Of a stretch of DNA of 42,519 bases, positions 25,884-34,349 are shown piece after piece. The position numbers and the translations under genes are program-made. The notes under the pieces are model-generated. The model searched no databases and was not told the DNA's origin. It worked only from the letters and a program-made list of their open reading frames with translations. The stretch is taken from NCBI GenBank assembly GCA_900696485.1, contig CAADGG010000024.1, positions 1-42,519 on the forward strand, in the 5' to 3' direction. The stretch's first letter is position 1. Every line of letters starts with the position of its first letter. This stretch comes from an uncultured Pseudomonadota bacterium (GTDB lineage: Bacteria > Myxococcota_A > UBA9160 > PR03).

Positions 25884-26840
25884 TCATGGGGAGGCGGCGC
25901 GAACGGCGATGTAGGCCGAGTAGAGCCCGAGCAACACGGCACCCTCCCAGCGCACGATGCGACGGTCGGTCCACGCGAGGGGCAGCAGCAGCAGCGAGAT
26001 CGCCAGCATCACCGACAGGTCGCTGGCGAGGATCCCCGGGGCAACCACGGGTCGGACGAGGGCGGCCGTGCCGAGAATGCCCAACACGTTGAAGATGTTG
26101 CTGCCGACGATGTTGCCGACCGCCATGTCGCCGTGGCGGCGCAACGCGGCGATCAGCGAGGTCGCCAGCTCGGGGGTGCTGGTGCCCACGGCAACGATCG
26201 TGAGCGCGATCGTCGCCTCCCCGATCCCCAATCCGCGCGCCAGGTCCGAGGCTCCGGCCACGAACCAGTCACCGCCCACGACCAGCAAGGCGAGGCCGAT
26301 GACGAGGCCCCCGGCCAGCCACGCCAGAGGGCGCTCGAGCGCCGGCTGCTCGGCGGCGAACTCCGCGTTGACGAGTTCGGGCTCGCGCCGAGCGAGGACC
26401 AGAAGCCTCGCCACATAGACGATGAGCGTGACGACGAAAACCAGACCCTCGAGCCGGCCCAATGCGCCGTCGGCGAGCAGGATGACCGCGGCCCCGGCGG
26501 CGGCGATCGCCACCGGGACATCGAATCGCAGCAGTTGCATGTGGACGTGGAGGGGACGGATGCACGCGCACAGCCCCAGGATCAGTGCGATGTTGCAGAT
26601 GTTGCTGCCGACGATGTTGCCGACGGCGACGTCGCCGCTGCCGCGGAGCGCCGCCCCGACGCTGACGGCGAGCTCCGGGCTCGACGTGCCGAACGCGACG
26701 ACGGTGAGGCCTACGACCAGAGGACTCATGCCGAAGCGCAGCCCGAGCTGCGCAGCGCTGCGAACCAGCACCTCGCCGCCGCCGTACAGGAGCAGTCCGC
26801 CGGCGAGGAGCTGTCCGAGCCCGAGCCACGTCGACTCCAT
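25884..26840 (-). CDS. Calcium/sodium antiporter (YrbG/NCKX family)
   Basis: This is a 318-residue inner-membrane cation exchanger with about ten helices in two inverted halves. Each half holds an alpha-repeat: GLTVVAFGTSSPELAVS with GNIVGSNICNI (about 44-84), and ALTIVAVGTSTPELATS with GNIVGSNIFN (about 212-251). The Glu of each SPEL/TPEL and the Asn of each GSN form the ion site in this family. ATG at 26840 is preceded by a purine-rich GAGGGGGGGA and gives the normal N-terminus. An in-frame ATG at 26897 overlaps the stop of the upstream HEAT-repeat gene but would add 19 non-conserved residues. Close spacing suggests co-transcription with the HEAT gene. The true ions cannot be read from sequence. 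Confidence 0.93.
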   Translation of the reverse strand: MESTWLGLGQLLAGGLLLYGGGEVLVRSAAQLGLRFGMSPLVVGLTVVAFGTSSPELAVSVGAALRGSGDVAVGNIVGSNICNIALILGLCACIRPLHVHMQLLRFDVPVAIAAAGAAVILLADGALGRLEGLVFVVTLIVYVARLLVLARREPELVNAEFAAEQPALERPLAWLAGGLVIGLALLVVGGDWFVAGASDLARGLGIGEATIALTIVAVGTSTPELATSLIAALRRHGDMAVGNIVGSNIFNVLGILGTAALVRPVVAPGILASDLSVMLAISLLLLPLAWTDRRIVRWEGAVLLGLYSAYIAVRAASP

Positions 26841-26893
26841 TCCCCCCCTCACTTCGACGCCCGCCGGCGAACCCGGCCCGGGCGCGGCTGCCG

Positions 26894-27979
26894 TCATGAG
26901 CGCTTGCGCAGCTCCGCCCCGGCGCGGCGCCGGGTCGCCGGATCCGGATGCGAGCGCGTGGTCGCTTCGAGAACGCCCAGCGCCTCGCGCGTGCCGATCT
27001 GTCCCAGGCTCCGGATCGCCGCCATCCGCACCGTTGCATGAGGGTGCGCCAGTGCGGTCGAGAGCGCGGGGACCGCCGTCGTGTCGCCCGAAGTGCCGAG
27101 CGCCGAGCAGGCGGCCGCCGCGACGTGCGGATCCGGATCGCCCAGCAACTCGACGAGACGTGCGCGCACGGCAGGATCGGCCGCGCGGCCGGCCGCGCGG
27201 ATCGCGGTGAGGCGATCCGGCGTGGCGACGTCGCCGGAGAGCAGCACGAGCCAGCGAGGGGCAGCGTCGACGAGGCCGCGCCGCTCGAGCTCCGCGAGCA
27301 GACCCGCCCGCAGGCCCATCGAGCGGCTCGGATCGTCGAGCACGGCGGTGAGCGCCGGCACGTCGTCGCGGGCGAGCAGCGGCAGCTCCGGCGCCAGCGC
27401 GCAGTCGCGCAGCGCCGACGCGCCGAGCCGCGCGTCGCCCGCCGTGAGCAGGCCGACCGTGGCCCGGCGCAGCACTGCGGTCCGGGCCGCGGGATCGTCG
27501 ATCGACTCGGCCGCCAGGTAGTCCCGGACCGCGGCGAGCAGCGGACGCCGGGTGCGCGCGTCGAGCGGGTACTCGTCTCCGGCTTCCTGCGGCGACACCC
27601 ACCTGTGATTGCCGCTGCGGCCGAGCACGGCGAGTTCGCGGCTGCGCTTGATGTCGTGGAGGAAGAGCAGCGTTTCGTCACCCGGCGCGAAGCTCACCAC
27701 GCCGTGGCCGTGCTGGACGAAGCGCACGCGCGGTGCATCGATCCACTCGCCGCCCTTCAACACCTCGAGGATGTCGGCCCCCACGTCCGGGCGGCCGGAC
27801 GTCCCGGGTCCCGCCGGCGGCAATTGGATCGGTCCGGGTACCGAGACGATCCGCACGCGCAGCACGAGATCCGCGTCGGCAACGAGGCCGCGCAGCGTGC
27901 GCGCGCGATAGACGTGCGCATCTGCCATCGAAGCTGCAAGGGTCAGCGCGAGGCTGCAGACGAGCCACGTCCGGAGCAT
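26894..27979 (-). CDS. Exported HEAT-repeat protein of unknown function
   Basis: This 361-residue protein has a signal peptide (MLRTWLVCSLALTLAASMADA, about 21 residues). The N-terminal domain (about 25-150) resembles a small beta-rich module with HVYRARTLRGLVADADLVLRV and GDETLLFLHD, seen in exported proteins of unknown function. The C-terminal part (about 200-355) is built of Ala/Leu-rich alpha repeats, with at least two clear HEAT units (DPDPHVAAAACSALG and HPHATVRMAAIRSLGQIG). HEAT repeats generally bind proteins. ATG at 27979 lies 20 bases after the stop of the ceramidase-like gene. The stop overlaps a possible antiporter start (ATGA). Partner and role are unknown. Confidence 0.75.
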   Translation of the reverse strand: MLRTWLVCSLALTLAASMADAHVYRARTLRGLVADADLVLRVRIVSVPGPIQLPPAGPGTSGRPDVGADILEVLKGGEWIDAPRVRFVQHGHGVVSFAPGDETLLFLHDIKRSRELAVLGRSGNHRWVSPQEAGDEYPLDARTRRPLLAAVRDYLAAESIDDPAARTAVLRRATVGLLTAGDARLGASALRDCALAPELPLLARDDVPALTAVLDDPSRSMGLRAGLLAELERRGLVDAAPRWLVLLSGDVATPDRLTAIRAAGRAADPAVRARLVELLGDPDPHVAAAACSALGTSGDTTAVPALSTALAHPHATVRMAAIRSLGQIGTREALGVLEATTRSHPDPATRRRAGAELRKRS

Positions 27980-27999
27980 GCCGTGGGGCCGCCCGCTGC

Positions 28000-29655
28000 T
28001 CAGTCGTGCAACCCGTCCAGCAACGGTTCGAGAGCACCGGAGATCGACGGGTCGACGGCCGCCCCCACGTTGTTCTCGAAGACCGTGTTGCAGTCGATGG
28101 CGGGATACAGCGGGCAGAACTCGGGGACTCCGGCCAGGATGAAGGGCGCGCAGGCGTGACAGGAGTCGTCCCACTTGGCCGCGGGCAGTTGGTAGCCGAT
28201 CTCGTCGTTGCCGAGCCCGATGATGAAGGTGTGCTCGGCACCGAGCATGCGGGCGCGATACGTCTCCCCGATCTGCGGGTCGAGCTCGGAGGGGACGACG
28301 GCGAAGCTCGCCTCGTTGATCCGGAACGCGCCGACCTCCGTGTGGAGATCCTCCCCGAGGGCCTGCGGGATGGGATCGAAGGGCGGCGGGAACGGGAAGC
28401 CGACGGAGTCGTCCGGCGCGCCGCTCGTGAACAGGCCATCGGACGGAAGCACGCCGATGGCGATGAAGAAACGGAAGAAGGGATTGTCGAGCCGGACCGG
28501 CACCGGCTGCGTGTGGACCAGCTCGATGCGGGCGGTCGGCCGGCCGCGCTTCTTCGGAATCGCCGCGACGACGCGCTCGGCGAGCTGTTCGCCGTGCACC
28601 TGGGCCCAGCGGAAGGTCCGCCGCACCGCCGGCTGGCCCGCTTCCGGATCCTGCACGTCGATGTCGAGGGGGCCCTGCAGGACGCCGAGGGCACCGCTCA
28701 CCCAGATCGCCAGACCGCCCTCGGAGGCTTCGATGGCTTCGCGCGCGTAGTGCGGGAAGTCCCCGGTGATGCGCGTGTTGTTGCTGCCGAGGCTCTCCGG
28801 ATGGCTGGCGAAGTTGACGAGCGTCGCCAGCACCCGGAACGGCGGCGCGAGACGCGTGGCCTGCAGGATCGACAGCCGCGGGTCGACGATGCGTCCGTCG
28901 GTGTCCGGCGCGATCGCGTCGTCGCCGGCCAGCACCTTGCCGTCGGACACACCGAAGCCATCGTCCTCCACGTCGAGGCCGAGCGACAGACCGGTCGAAA
29001 CCGTGGTGCTGAACTTGAGCCGAGCCGGCTGCAGGTGGGCGGCGGCCTCCTCGATGCAGTCCGCGACCGACGCATTGACGAACTCGAGATAGCCGGGATC
29101 GGCACCCGACGTGACCGCGTCGGGGCCCCAGATGCCGAGCGTGTCCGGACCTTCGTGCTGATGCGTGCTGTGCACGACGACGTAGTCGACCCCTGCGGCG
29201 GGGTCCACGAGCGAGCGGATCGTCTGGATCTCCGCGTTGAAGTAGCCGATCAGGTCGAGGGCGACGATTGCGATCCGTCCGCCCTCGCCGTCGATCACCA
29301 GGCCCCGCGCCCACAGGCGGTCGTTGTAGTCGCTGGCCTGGCGATCGTTACCGAAGCCGGCCATGAAGATCGGATCCGTGTGGTTTACGATGGCGGTCGT
29401 CCCGAATGCCGCTTCGTACTCGTCCACCAGGCTCGGGCTCACCGGCGTGATGTCGCGCTGACAGACTCCGACCCGGCCGATCGGAGGCTGTCCCGGGCAG
29501 TGGAAGCCCAGCAGAGCCAGGCCGAGAACCGCGCCCGGAAGCCACGCCAGGCGCGGGATCGGGAGTCGGAGTCGAGATCGAGATCGAGATCCAGATCGAG
29601 ATCGAGATCCAGATCGAGATCGGGGTCGGGGTCGGGACGGATCGGGGGATCGCAT
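28000..29655 (-). CDS. Neutral/alkaline ceramidase-like exported hydrolase
   Basis: This is a 551-residue exported protein. Neutral-ceramidase-type features are the N-terminal domain with VGVCQRDITP near 62-71, a zinc-type HSTHQHEGPD segment (His165/His167), and NFASHPE (His285), which parallels the second metal histidine of neutral ceramidases. Those enzymes cleave ceramide to sphingosine and fatty acid. Overall similarity is partial, so another amide or ester substrate is possible. The N-terminus is odd: residues about 13-29 are Ser-Arg/Ser-Gly dipeptides encoded by a hexanucleotide repeat, placed just before the hydrophobic signal segment (WLPGAVLGLALLG). ATG at 29655 follows GAGGAGA. Several cysteines near the C-terminus (SCHACAPF, FCPLYPAIDC) suggest disulfides. 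A PLP enzyme resembling sphingosine-1-phosphate lyase is at 14431-15684. Confidence 0.7.
   Translation of the reverse strand: MRSPDPSRPRPRSRSGSRSRSGSRSRSRLRLPIPRLAWLPGAVLGLALLGFHCPGQPPIGRVGVCQRDITPVSPSLVDEYEAAFGTTAIVNHTDPIFMAGFGNDRQASDYNDRLWARGLVIDGEGGRIAIVALDLIGYFNAEIQTIRSLVDPAAGVDYVVVHSTHQHEGPDTLGIWGPDAVTSGADPGYLEFVNASVADCIEEAAAHLQPARLKFSTTVSTGLSLGLDVEDDGFGVSDGKVLAGDDAIAPDTDGRIVDPRLSILQATRLAPPFRVLATLVNFASHPESLGSNNTRITGDFPHYAREAIEASEGGLAIWVSGALGVLQGPLDIDVQDPEAGQPAVRRTFRWAQVHGEQLAERVVAAIPKKRGRPTARIELVHTQPVPVRLDNPFFRFFIAIGVLPSDGLFTSGAPDDSVGFPFPPPFDPIPQALGEDLHTEVGAFRINEASFAVVPSELDPQIGETYRARMLGAEHTFIIGLGNDEIGYQLPAAKWDDSCHACAPFILAGVPEFCPLYPAIDCNTVFENNVGAAVDPSISGALEPLLDGLHD
29566..29640. repeat. 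Hexanucleotide tandem repeat inside the ceramidase-like gene
   Basis: The period is six bases (GATCGA with GATCCA and GGTCGG variants, and a higher-order period of 18), covering about 75 bases. Read on the minus strand it encodes alternating Ser-Arg and Ser-Gly dipeptides near the N-terminus. Six-base units keep frame, so slippage would only change the length of the basic n-region. Confidence 0.85.
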
Positions 29656-29883
29656 GCCGGGTCTCCTCGGGCGCCCGCGCGGACGCCGGCGAGGCCTCAT
29701 CCTACGGGGTGACGCGAAACGAGGTCAAGCCAGAAACCGCCCGAGTGGGGACAGCAGCCCGGGGTCCGGAGGTCCGGACCCGAATCACGGCGGGGGCGGC
29801 GCGCATCTATCGTGGGGCAGTGCCCGGATCGCGACCTCGATGGCCGGCGCTCTGCGGAGAGCGCAAGAGACCAGGAGAAGCAC

Positions 29884-30315
29884 GTGACGCCGATGCAGGC
29901 CATGCCTCCCACGCTGGGTGATGCGATCGCAGCCGAGCCGTTCTGGCTGCTGGCCTGGCTCGGCGTCCTCGGCGTGACGAACCTGCTCGCCGTGCTGTTC
30001 GTCGCGACGCGCACGGCCGGCCGCTGGCGGGTTCGCGCGGAGCCGCTGGCGATCCTCGCGGCATTCGTCGCGGCGGGCCTGCTGATGGAATGGCTGTATG
30101 CGCAGGTGGGCTACGTCCGGCTGCTCGGCCTCGCGCACCTCGTCTTCTGGGGACCGGTCTGGGCGTGGCTCGTCACGCGGCGCGCCAGTATCGGCACCGG
30201 CACGTGGTTCGGCCGCTACATCCATCTCTATCTCGTCGTGGCCGGCGTCTCGCTCGTCATCGACGCGGTGGACGTGATCCGCCACCTGCTCGGCGACGGC
30301 CAGCTCCTCGATTAG
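29884..30315 (+). CDS. Small four-helix membrane protein, unknown function
   Basis: This is a 143-residue protein I do not recognise. Hydrophobic segments at about 19-42, 53-72, 77-98 and 112-131 predict four membrane helices. The first loop is basic (TRTAGRWRVR) and the last is followed by an acidic tail. The start is GTG at 29884, since AGGAG at 29873-29877 lies six bases upstream; the nearby ATG at 29893 is too far from it. It diverges from the ceramidase-like gene (228 bases between starts) and converges on tonB with an interrupted palindrome between the stops. No conserved catalytic residues stand out. Confidence 0.7.
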   Translation: MTPMQAMPPTLGDAIAAEPFWLLAWLGVLGVTNLLAVLFVATRTAGRWRVRAEPLAILAAFVAAGLLMEWLYAQVGYVRLLGLAHLVFWGPVWAWLVTRRASIGTGTWFGRYIHLYLVVAGVSLVIDAVDVIRHLLGDGQLLD

Positions 30316-30319
30316 GACG

Positions 30320-30334
30320 CCGGCGGGCCGCCGG
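30320..30334. terminator. Interrupted palindrome between convergent genes
   Basis: CCGGCGG and its complement CCGCCGG are separated by one base and sit within the 31 bases between the converging stops of the small membrane protein and tonB. It could end transcription from both sides, but there is no U-run. Confidence 0.4.
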
Positions 30335-30346
30335 ACCCGCGCACGA

Positions 30347-31102
30347 TCAGGGCCGGAGCCGGAAGCGCATCGGCACCTCGACCGATAGCGCGCCGTGCGG
30401 CGGCACCGGGAAGCGGCCGGCGCGTTCGACGGCGGCAAGCGCGCTCTTCGCAAAGAGCTGCGGCGCCGCGCCATCGGTCGCAACGGTCTCGAGGCGGCCA
30501 TCGGCTGCGATCCGGACCCGCAGCAGGACCCGGGCCTCGAGGCCGCGGCGGCGTGCGATGCTCGGATAGCGCTGATGTCGCATCAGCAGCGCGCGGATCT
30601 CCGCGATGTAGTCGGCCACCGCGTCGCGCCGGCCCGGACCCAGGCCGGCCTCCCCCGTCCCGCCCGGCGGTGCGCTCGACACCGAGGAGACGTCGGTCGT
30701 GCCGGCAGCGGCCGCTCCGGCATGATCCGCACCCGCTTCCTCGCGAGTCGCTGCAGCGGAGGACGGCGACGCTTTCGGCGGCTCGACCCCGGTGGATGGC
30801 GCCGGCGGAGGCGCCGCCACACGGCGCGGCGACGGCGGCGGCGACGGAGAGGGCCCTGGGTCCGCAACCGGATGCGACCGGCGCGTGTGCTCCGTCGCTG
30901 GCGCCACGGTCCCCGACGCCGGGGCGGCGGAGGAGCGAGCGTGCGGCTCCGGCGGGCCCGGTGCGCTCCGATCCGGTGTCGGCCACAGCTGCACGCGGAT
31001 CGCCGCCGGTCCGTCCGGCGCCGGGTCGCTCGCCCCGAGCCCGAGCGCGATCGCCCCGCCGACGAGCGCGTGGATGGCGGCCGACAACAGCAGCCAGCGC
31101 AT
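30347..31102 (-). CDS. tonB: Energy transducer TonB
   Basis: This is a 251-residue TonB-family protein that carries proton-motive energy from an inner-membrane ExbB/ExbD complex to outer-membrane receptors. One N-terminal helix (LLLSAAIHALVGGAIALGLG) is followed by a Pro/Ala/Ser-rich periplasm-spanning region (about 45-150). The C-terminal TonB domain has YPSIARRRGLEARVLLRVRIAADGRL and ends with VPMRFRLRP. ATG at 31102 is used; an in-frame GTG at 31129 is possible, and neither has a strong ribosome site. It is the last gene of the leftward heme operon. No exbB or exbD is visible in the window, so those must be elsewhere. Confidence 0.88.
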   Translation of the reverse strand: MRWLLLSAAIHALVGGAIALGLGASDPAPDGPAAIRVQLWPTPDRSAPGPPEPHARSSAAPASGTVAPATEHTRRSHPVADPGPSPSPPPSPRRVAAPPPAPSTGVEPPKASPSSAAATREEAGADHAGAAAAGTTDVSSVSSAPPGGTGEAGLGPGRRDAVADYIAEIRALLMRHQRYPSIARRRGLEARVLLRVRIAADGRLETVATDGAAPQLFAKSALAAVERAGRFPVPPHGALSVEVPMRFRLRP

Positions 31103-31140
31103 CCGGCGGGGCGTCGCTACCGCCGGCACCAGCCGCCGGG

Positions 31141-31347
31141 CTACTTCGTCAGGATCAAGCGCCGGTTGCGCGTGACGCGCAGCGTGTAGAACTCGCCGTC
31201 GTGCTCGATGCGCAGCAGGCCGCGCTCGCCGAGCAGGTCGCGCGAGGACATGGTCTGCACGCTCAGCATGCGGGGTTTCGATTCCTCGGGACACGTCTCC
31301 TCCTGCACATCCGTCTCCTTCTCATCCTTCGAACCTTCGGCCGTCAT
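31141..31347 (-). CDS. hemP: Hemin uptake protein HemP
   Basis: This 68-residue HemP/HmuP-family protein has the conserved core in its second half: SSRDLLGERGLLRIEHDGEF followed by YTLRVTRNRRLILTK, where the RxTR and LILTK blocks are diagnostic. Family members accompany heme-uptake operons, and in some bacteria regulate receptor expression. The N-terminal 30 residues are acidic and unconserved. ATG at 31347 overlaps the stop of the upstream PEP-CTERM gene (ATGA), so translation is coupled. It is placed between the receptor operon's surface protein and tonB. Confidence 0.92.
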   Translation of the reverse strand: MTAEGSKDEKETDVQEETCPEESKPRMLSVQTMSSRDLLGERGLLRIEHDGEFYTLRVTRNRRLILTK

Positions 31348-32054
31348 AGCGGCCTCGCGCCGCGGCCTTGGCGCCGGCGACTCGCGAGCAAGGTCAGCGT
31401 GACTCCCGCCGCCGCGATGCCGGCGGCCACGCCGGGCTCCGGGGCCGGCACGACCTTGATCAGCAGCCTCGGCCGTTTCGGATCGGGGGCGCCATCGATC
31501 ACCGACTCGAACGACGGGAAGCCGATCAGCCGGCCAGTCGGATTGGTGACGGCGAAGCCGTGGTTCGGGACGACCCCCGCGGCCCAGTCGGCCACCAGTT
31601 CGGTGACGTCGCAGGCGACGTCCCCGAACTCCGTGATCCCGTCGATGGTGTCGACGGGATCCCCGAACGCGGGCTGCGAGCCCCACGTCACCGCCATCTC
31701 GCTCCAGGCCGCGAGTGCCGGGCGACACTCGAGAAGGCCGGGCCCATCGTCGGCCGACATGCCGAAGCCGATCTCCCGATCGAAGAGCAGCACCAGCAGG
31801 GCCGAAGCGATCCGTTCGTCCGGAGCCAGAAGATCCGCGGGCAGATCGAAGCGCAGGAAGGTCCGGAATCCGTGCGCGTCATCGGGATCGGTGAATGCCC
31901 ACAGGGATTCGTTGAGCCCGCGGAACGTCTCCGGCAGGAACTGATACGGCGCCACGTCGGCCCCCTCGGGCCCGGGCTGCAGCATGATGGTCTGGCCGCG
32001 GGCCGATGCCGCCCACCCGAGCATCAGCAGCAGGATCACCCCTCGAGTCCTCAC
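31344..32054 (-). CDS. DNRLRE-type PEP-CTERM surface protein in the heme operon
   Basis: This is a 236-residue exported protein. The signal peptide RTRGVILLLMLGWAASARG is followed by a beta-rich DNRLRE-like domain (FRTFLRFDLPADLL, then AWSEMAVTWGSQPAF and a GFAVTNPTG region). The end is a PEP-CTERM sorting tail: PAPEPG, a hydrophobic helix, then RRRQGRGARP. Such tails are processed by an exosortase and release or anchor proteins at the surface. The start is uncertain: GTG at 32054 has GAGG six bases upstream, while TTG at 32084 overlaps the receptor stop. The stop overlaps hemP. Its place between receptor and hemP is unusual and suggests a heme-related or envelope-anchoring role, which is inference. 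Confidence 0.8.
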   Translation of the reverse strand: MRTRGVILLLMLGWAASARGQTIMLQPGPEGADVAPYQFLPETFRGLNESLWAFTDPDDAHGFRTFLRFDLPADLLAPDERIASALLVLLFDREIGFGMSADDGPGLLECRPALAAWSEMAVTWGSQPAFGDPVDTIDGITEFGDVACDVTELVADWAAGVVPNHGFAVTNPTGRLIGFPSFESVIDGAPDPKRPRLLIKVVPAPEPGVAAGIAAAGVTLTLLASRRRQGRGARPL

Positions 32055-32080
32055 GATGCGCCTCGCCCTGTCCTCCTTCT

Positions 32081-34213
32081 TCAATCGAAGTGCCCGCGCA
32101 GGCCGACGAACAACGTCCGGCCGCGTACCAGGTTCGAGTCGACGACGCGTTCGTCACCGACGTTGAACAGATCCACGTACAGCTCGAGGCCGCTTCGCAG
32201 CGGCTGGACGACGCGCAGATCGACGGTCCACGACGAATTCGTCGACTCCGGCGTCACGAACGAGAACAGCCCCGTGCCGCTGCCCTCCTGGAGCGCCTCG
32301 CCGCGCCAGCGCGCCAGCGCCTGGATCCGCGTGTCGGTCCACGGCAGCGCGACGCCGACGTGCAGATCGACGGTGTGGTTCGGCTCGTTCGGCAGCTCGC
32401 GCAGCGCGGTGTTGGTGCTGTCGACCTCCGTCTCGAGGTAGGTGTACGCCGCCTCGAGCTGGAGGCGCGGATGCGGTTGCAGGCGGACCCGCGTCTCGAC
32501 ACCGCGCGTCGTCACCTCGTCGAGGTTGGCGCGACGGAACAGCGTGCCTGAGATCGGGCGCTCGAAGGGCTGCCGGTCGCAGAACGACAGCGCGTTGCCG
32601 AAATCCCGACACTGCTGTTCCTGGGCGGGCGTGAGCGGCGGTGGCGCGATGAGTTCCGTGCCGGTCTGGATCGATCCGTCGGCGAGCGAGCGGATGTGGT
32701 CCTCGATGCGATTGTGGAACGCCGTCGCGGTCAGCGAGAGTTGTCGGATCGGAACGAACTCGAAGCCGAGCCGGATCGACTGGACGCGCTCCGGTTCGAG
32801 ATCGGGATTGCCGACCAGGAAGTAGGCGCCACCGAGCTGCGGCGCGATCGGCTGATGGAGATCTCGCAGCGACGGCGTCCGATACCCGAGCCCGAACGAG
32901 CCGCGCAGGCGCAGCATTCGCGTCTCGTCGGGTCGCCAGGGAGTCAGCAGCACGGCGATCTGCGGCAGCAGCTCCGGCGAGAACCGGGTGTGGAACTGGG
33001 CGCGGAGCCCTCCTTCGATCTGGAGCCAGTCGGTGACGTGGGTCTCCGTGACGGCGTAGATCCCGCCGAGCGCGAACCCCTCGTCGACCGGCTGCGGGGC
33101 CTGCGTCGGATCCTGGAACGAGACGCCGCCGTCGGATTCGTCGAGCTCCAGCGTCGGCGCGAAGACGTCGAAGCCGAGCGTCAGCGCGTGCGACAGCGGA
33201 CCGGTGTCGAGCAGGTGCTCGAGCGCCAGCCGGCCGGACGGCTCGCGCTCGACGAGTTCGAACGGGCGGCCGACATCCGCCGACAACTCGTTGCGGAACC
33301 ACGTGAAGGACCCCTCGAGGCGCGTCCGCTCGCCGAACTCCCACGCGAACGCCTGGCCGACCAGCCAACGCTCCTCGACGCGGTCGCCGCCGCCGGACTC
33401 GCCGCCGAGGCCGGACTCGTCGTCGCGCCGCCAGCCGAGCCGGGTCGTGAGGTCCAGGGACTCCGTCGGCGAAACACGGAACTTGCCGAGCGCATCGCGC
33501 GAGACGCGCTGGGCGTCCGGTCCCGGCGAGACGAACACGGCGTCCGCATCGTCCGGGCCGCCGAAGCCGGCGACCTGGTCGTGGACGAAGCGAAGCCAGG
33601 CGCCGGCCCGTTCGTTCCCGTACCCGATCGAGCCGGCTCCGTAGATCCAATCCGCATTGCCGTAACCGCCTTCGACGCGCGTCCGCAAGCCATCGCGCGG
33701 GGGCTCTGGCGTCTCGATCCGCACCACGCCGCCGGCGGCCTCCGAGCCATAGCGGAGCGCCTGGGCCCCGCGCAGGATCTCGACGGACTCGGCGTCGGCG
33801 AGCGGGATGCGGCTGAAGTCGTCGACGCGACCGCCCTCTCCCTGGTACCGCGACCCGTCGACGAGCGCGCGCGTGAACTCGGGCGGGAGCCCGTCGATCG
33901 AGACGGCGGATTCCTCACCTTGGACGCGCTGCTGCTGGCGAAGGCCCGGCTGTGCGCGAAGGAGATCCGCGGCGGTTGTGCCGGGGCGGCTCTGCACTTC
34001 GTCGCGCGACAGCGTCTCGCGCTGGACCGGCGTGTCGTCGAACACCGCAATCGGAGCGGCGCGCTCGAGTTCGCCGTCGACCACGATCTCTTCGCTGCGA
34101 TAGACCGGCGCATCGTCGGCCGCCGGGCCGGGGGAAGACAGATCCCCCCCGCGTGCGCCACCCGCTGAAGCGAGCGCGATCGAAATTCCGAGCCGTGCCA
34201 GCCACCCGATCAA
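32081..34213 (-). CDS. TonB-dependent heme receptor
   Basis: This is a 710-residue outer-membrane receptor. A signal peptide (about 22 residues) and a TonB-box-like EEIVVDGE (41-48) are followed by the plug domain (about 50-165, with DAESVEILRGAQALRYGSEA) and a 22-strand barrel ending in an aromatic residue (GLRGHFD). In the barrel YRTPSLRDLHQP and NPDLEPE match the FRAP/NPNL boxes of heme and hemoglobin receptors, with an intervening His as in that group. The start is TTG at 34213 with GGAG about eight bases upstream. It is the first gene of a leftward operon with the PEP-CTERM protein, hemP and tonB. A promoter with an overlapping Fur-like box lies at 34321-34349. Heme as substrate is inferred from context. 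Confidence 0.88.
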   Translation of the reverse strand: MIGWLARLGISIALASAGGARGGDLSSPGPAADDAPVYRSEEIVVDGELERAAPIAVFDDTPVQRETLSRDEVQSRPGTTAADLLRAQPGLRQQQRVQGEESAVSIDGLPPEFTRALVDGSRYQGEGGRVDDFSRIPLADAESVEILRGAQALRYGSEAAGGVVRIETPEPPRDGLRTRVEGGYGNADWIYGAGSIGYGNERAGAWLRFVHDQVAGFGGPDDADAVFVSPGPDAQRVSRDALGKFRVSPTESLDLTTRLGWRRDDESGLGGESGGGDRVEERWLVGQAFAWEFGERTRLEGSFTWFRNELSADVGRPFELVEREPSGRLALEHLLDTGPLSHALTLGFDVFAPTLELDESDGGVSFQDPTQAPQPVDEGFALGGIYAVTETHVTDWLQIEGGLRAQFHTRFSPELLPQIAVLLTPWRPDETRMLRLRGSFGLGYRTPSLRDLHQPIAPQLGGAYFLVGNPDLEPERVQSIRLGFEFVPIRQLSLTATAFHNRIEDHIRSLADGSIQTGTELIAPPPLTPAQEQQCRDFGNALSFCDRQPFERPISGTLFRRANLDEVTTRGVETRVRLQPHPRLQLEAAYTYLETEVDSTNTALRELPNEPNHTVDLHVGVALPWTDTRIQALARWRGEALQEGSGTGLFSFVTPESTNSSWTVDLRVVQPLRSGLELYVDLFNVGDERVVDSNLVRGRTLFVGLRGHFD

Positions 34214-34320
34214 ACGATTGCTCCACGCGGCGGAAGGGAACCCGCCCGGGGCGGGTCGCGGGGTCCGGCGGCTCGGGCTGGCAGAGCGGGCTGGCAGACG
34301 CGCGGACGAACGCGAGACGG

Positions 34321-34349
34321 GGTATACGTGAAATGAAATTGACTTTCAA
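34321..34349 (-). promoter_or_regulatory. Promoter of the heme receptor operon
   Basis: On the minus strand TTGAAA (34349-34344), a 17-base spacer and TATACC (34326-34321) form a good sigma-70-type promoter. It lies in a short AT-rich island in otherwise GC-rich DNA. Transcription would start near 34314, about 100 bases before the receptor start. The Fur-like box covers the -35 and spacer. Confidence 0.65.
34334..34348. promoter_or_regulatory. Fur-like operator shared by divergent heme operons
   Basis: TGAAATTGACTTTCA is a 7-1-7 inverted repeat (TGAAA...TTTCA), similar to the core Fur consensus TGATAAT-N-ATTATCA. It overlaps the -35 and spacer of the leftward promoter and the -35 of the rightward one, so one bound iron repressor could shut both. 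The match is partial. Confidence 0.55.
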
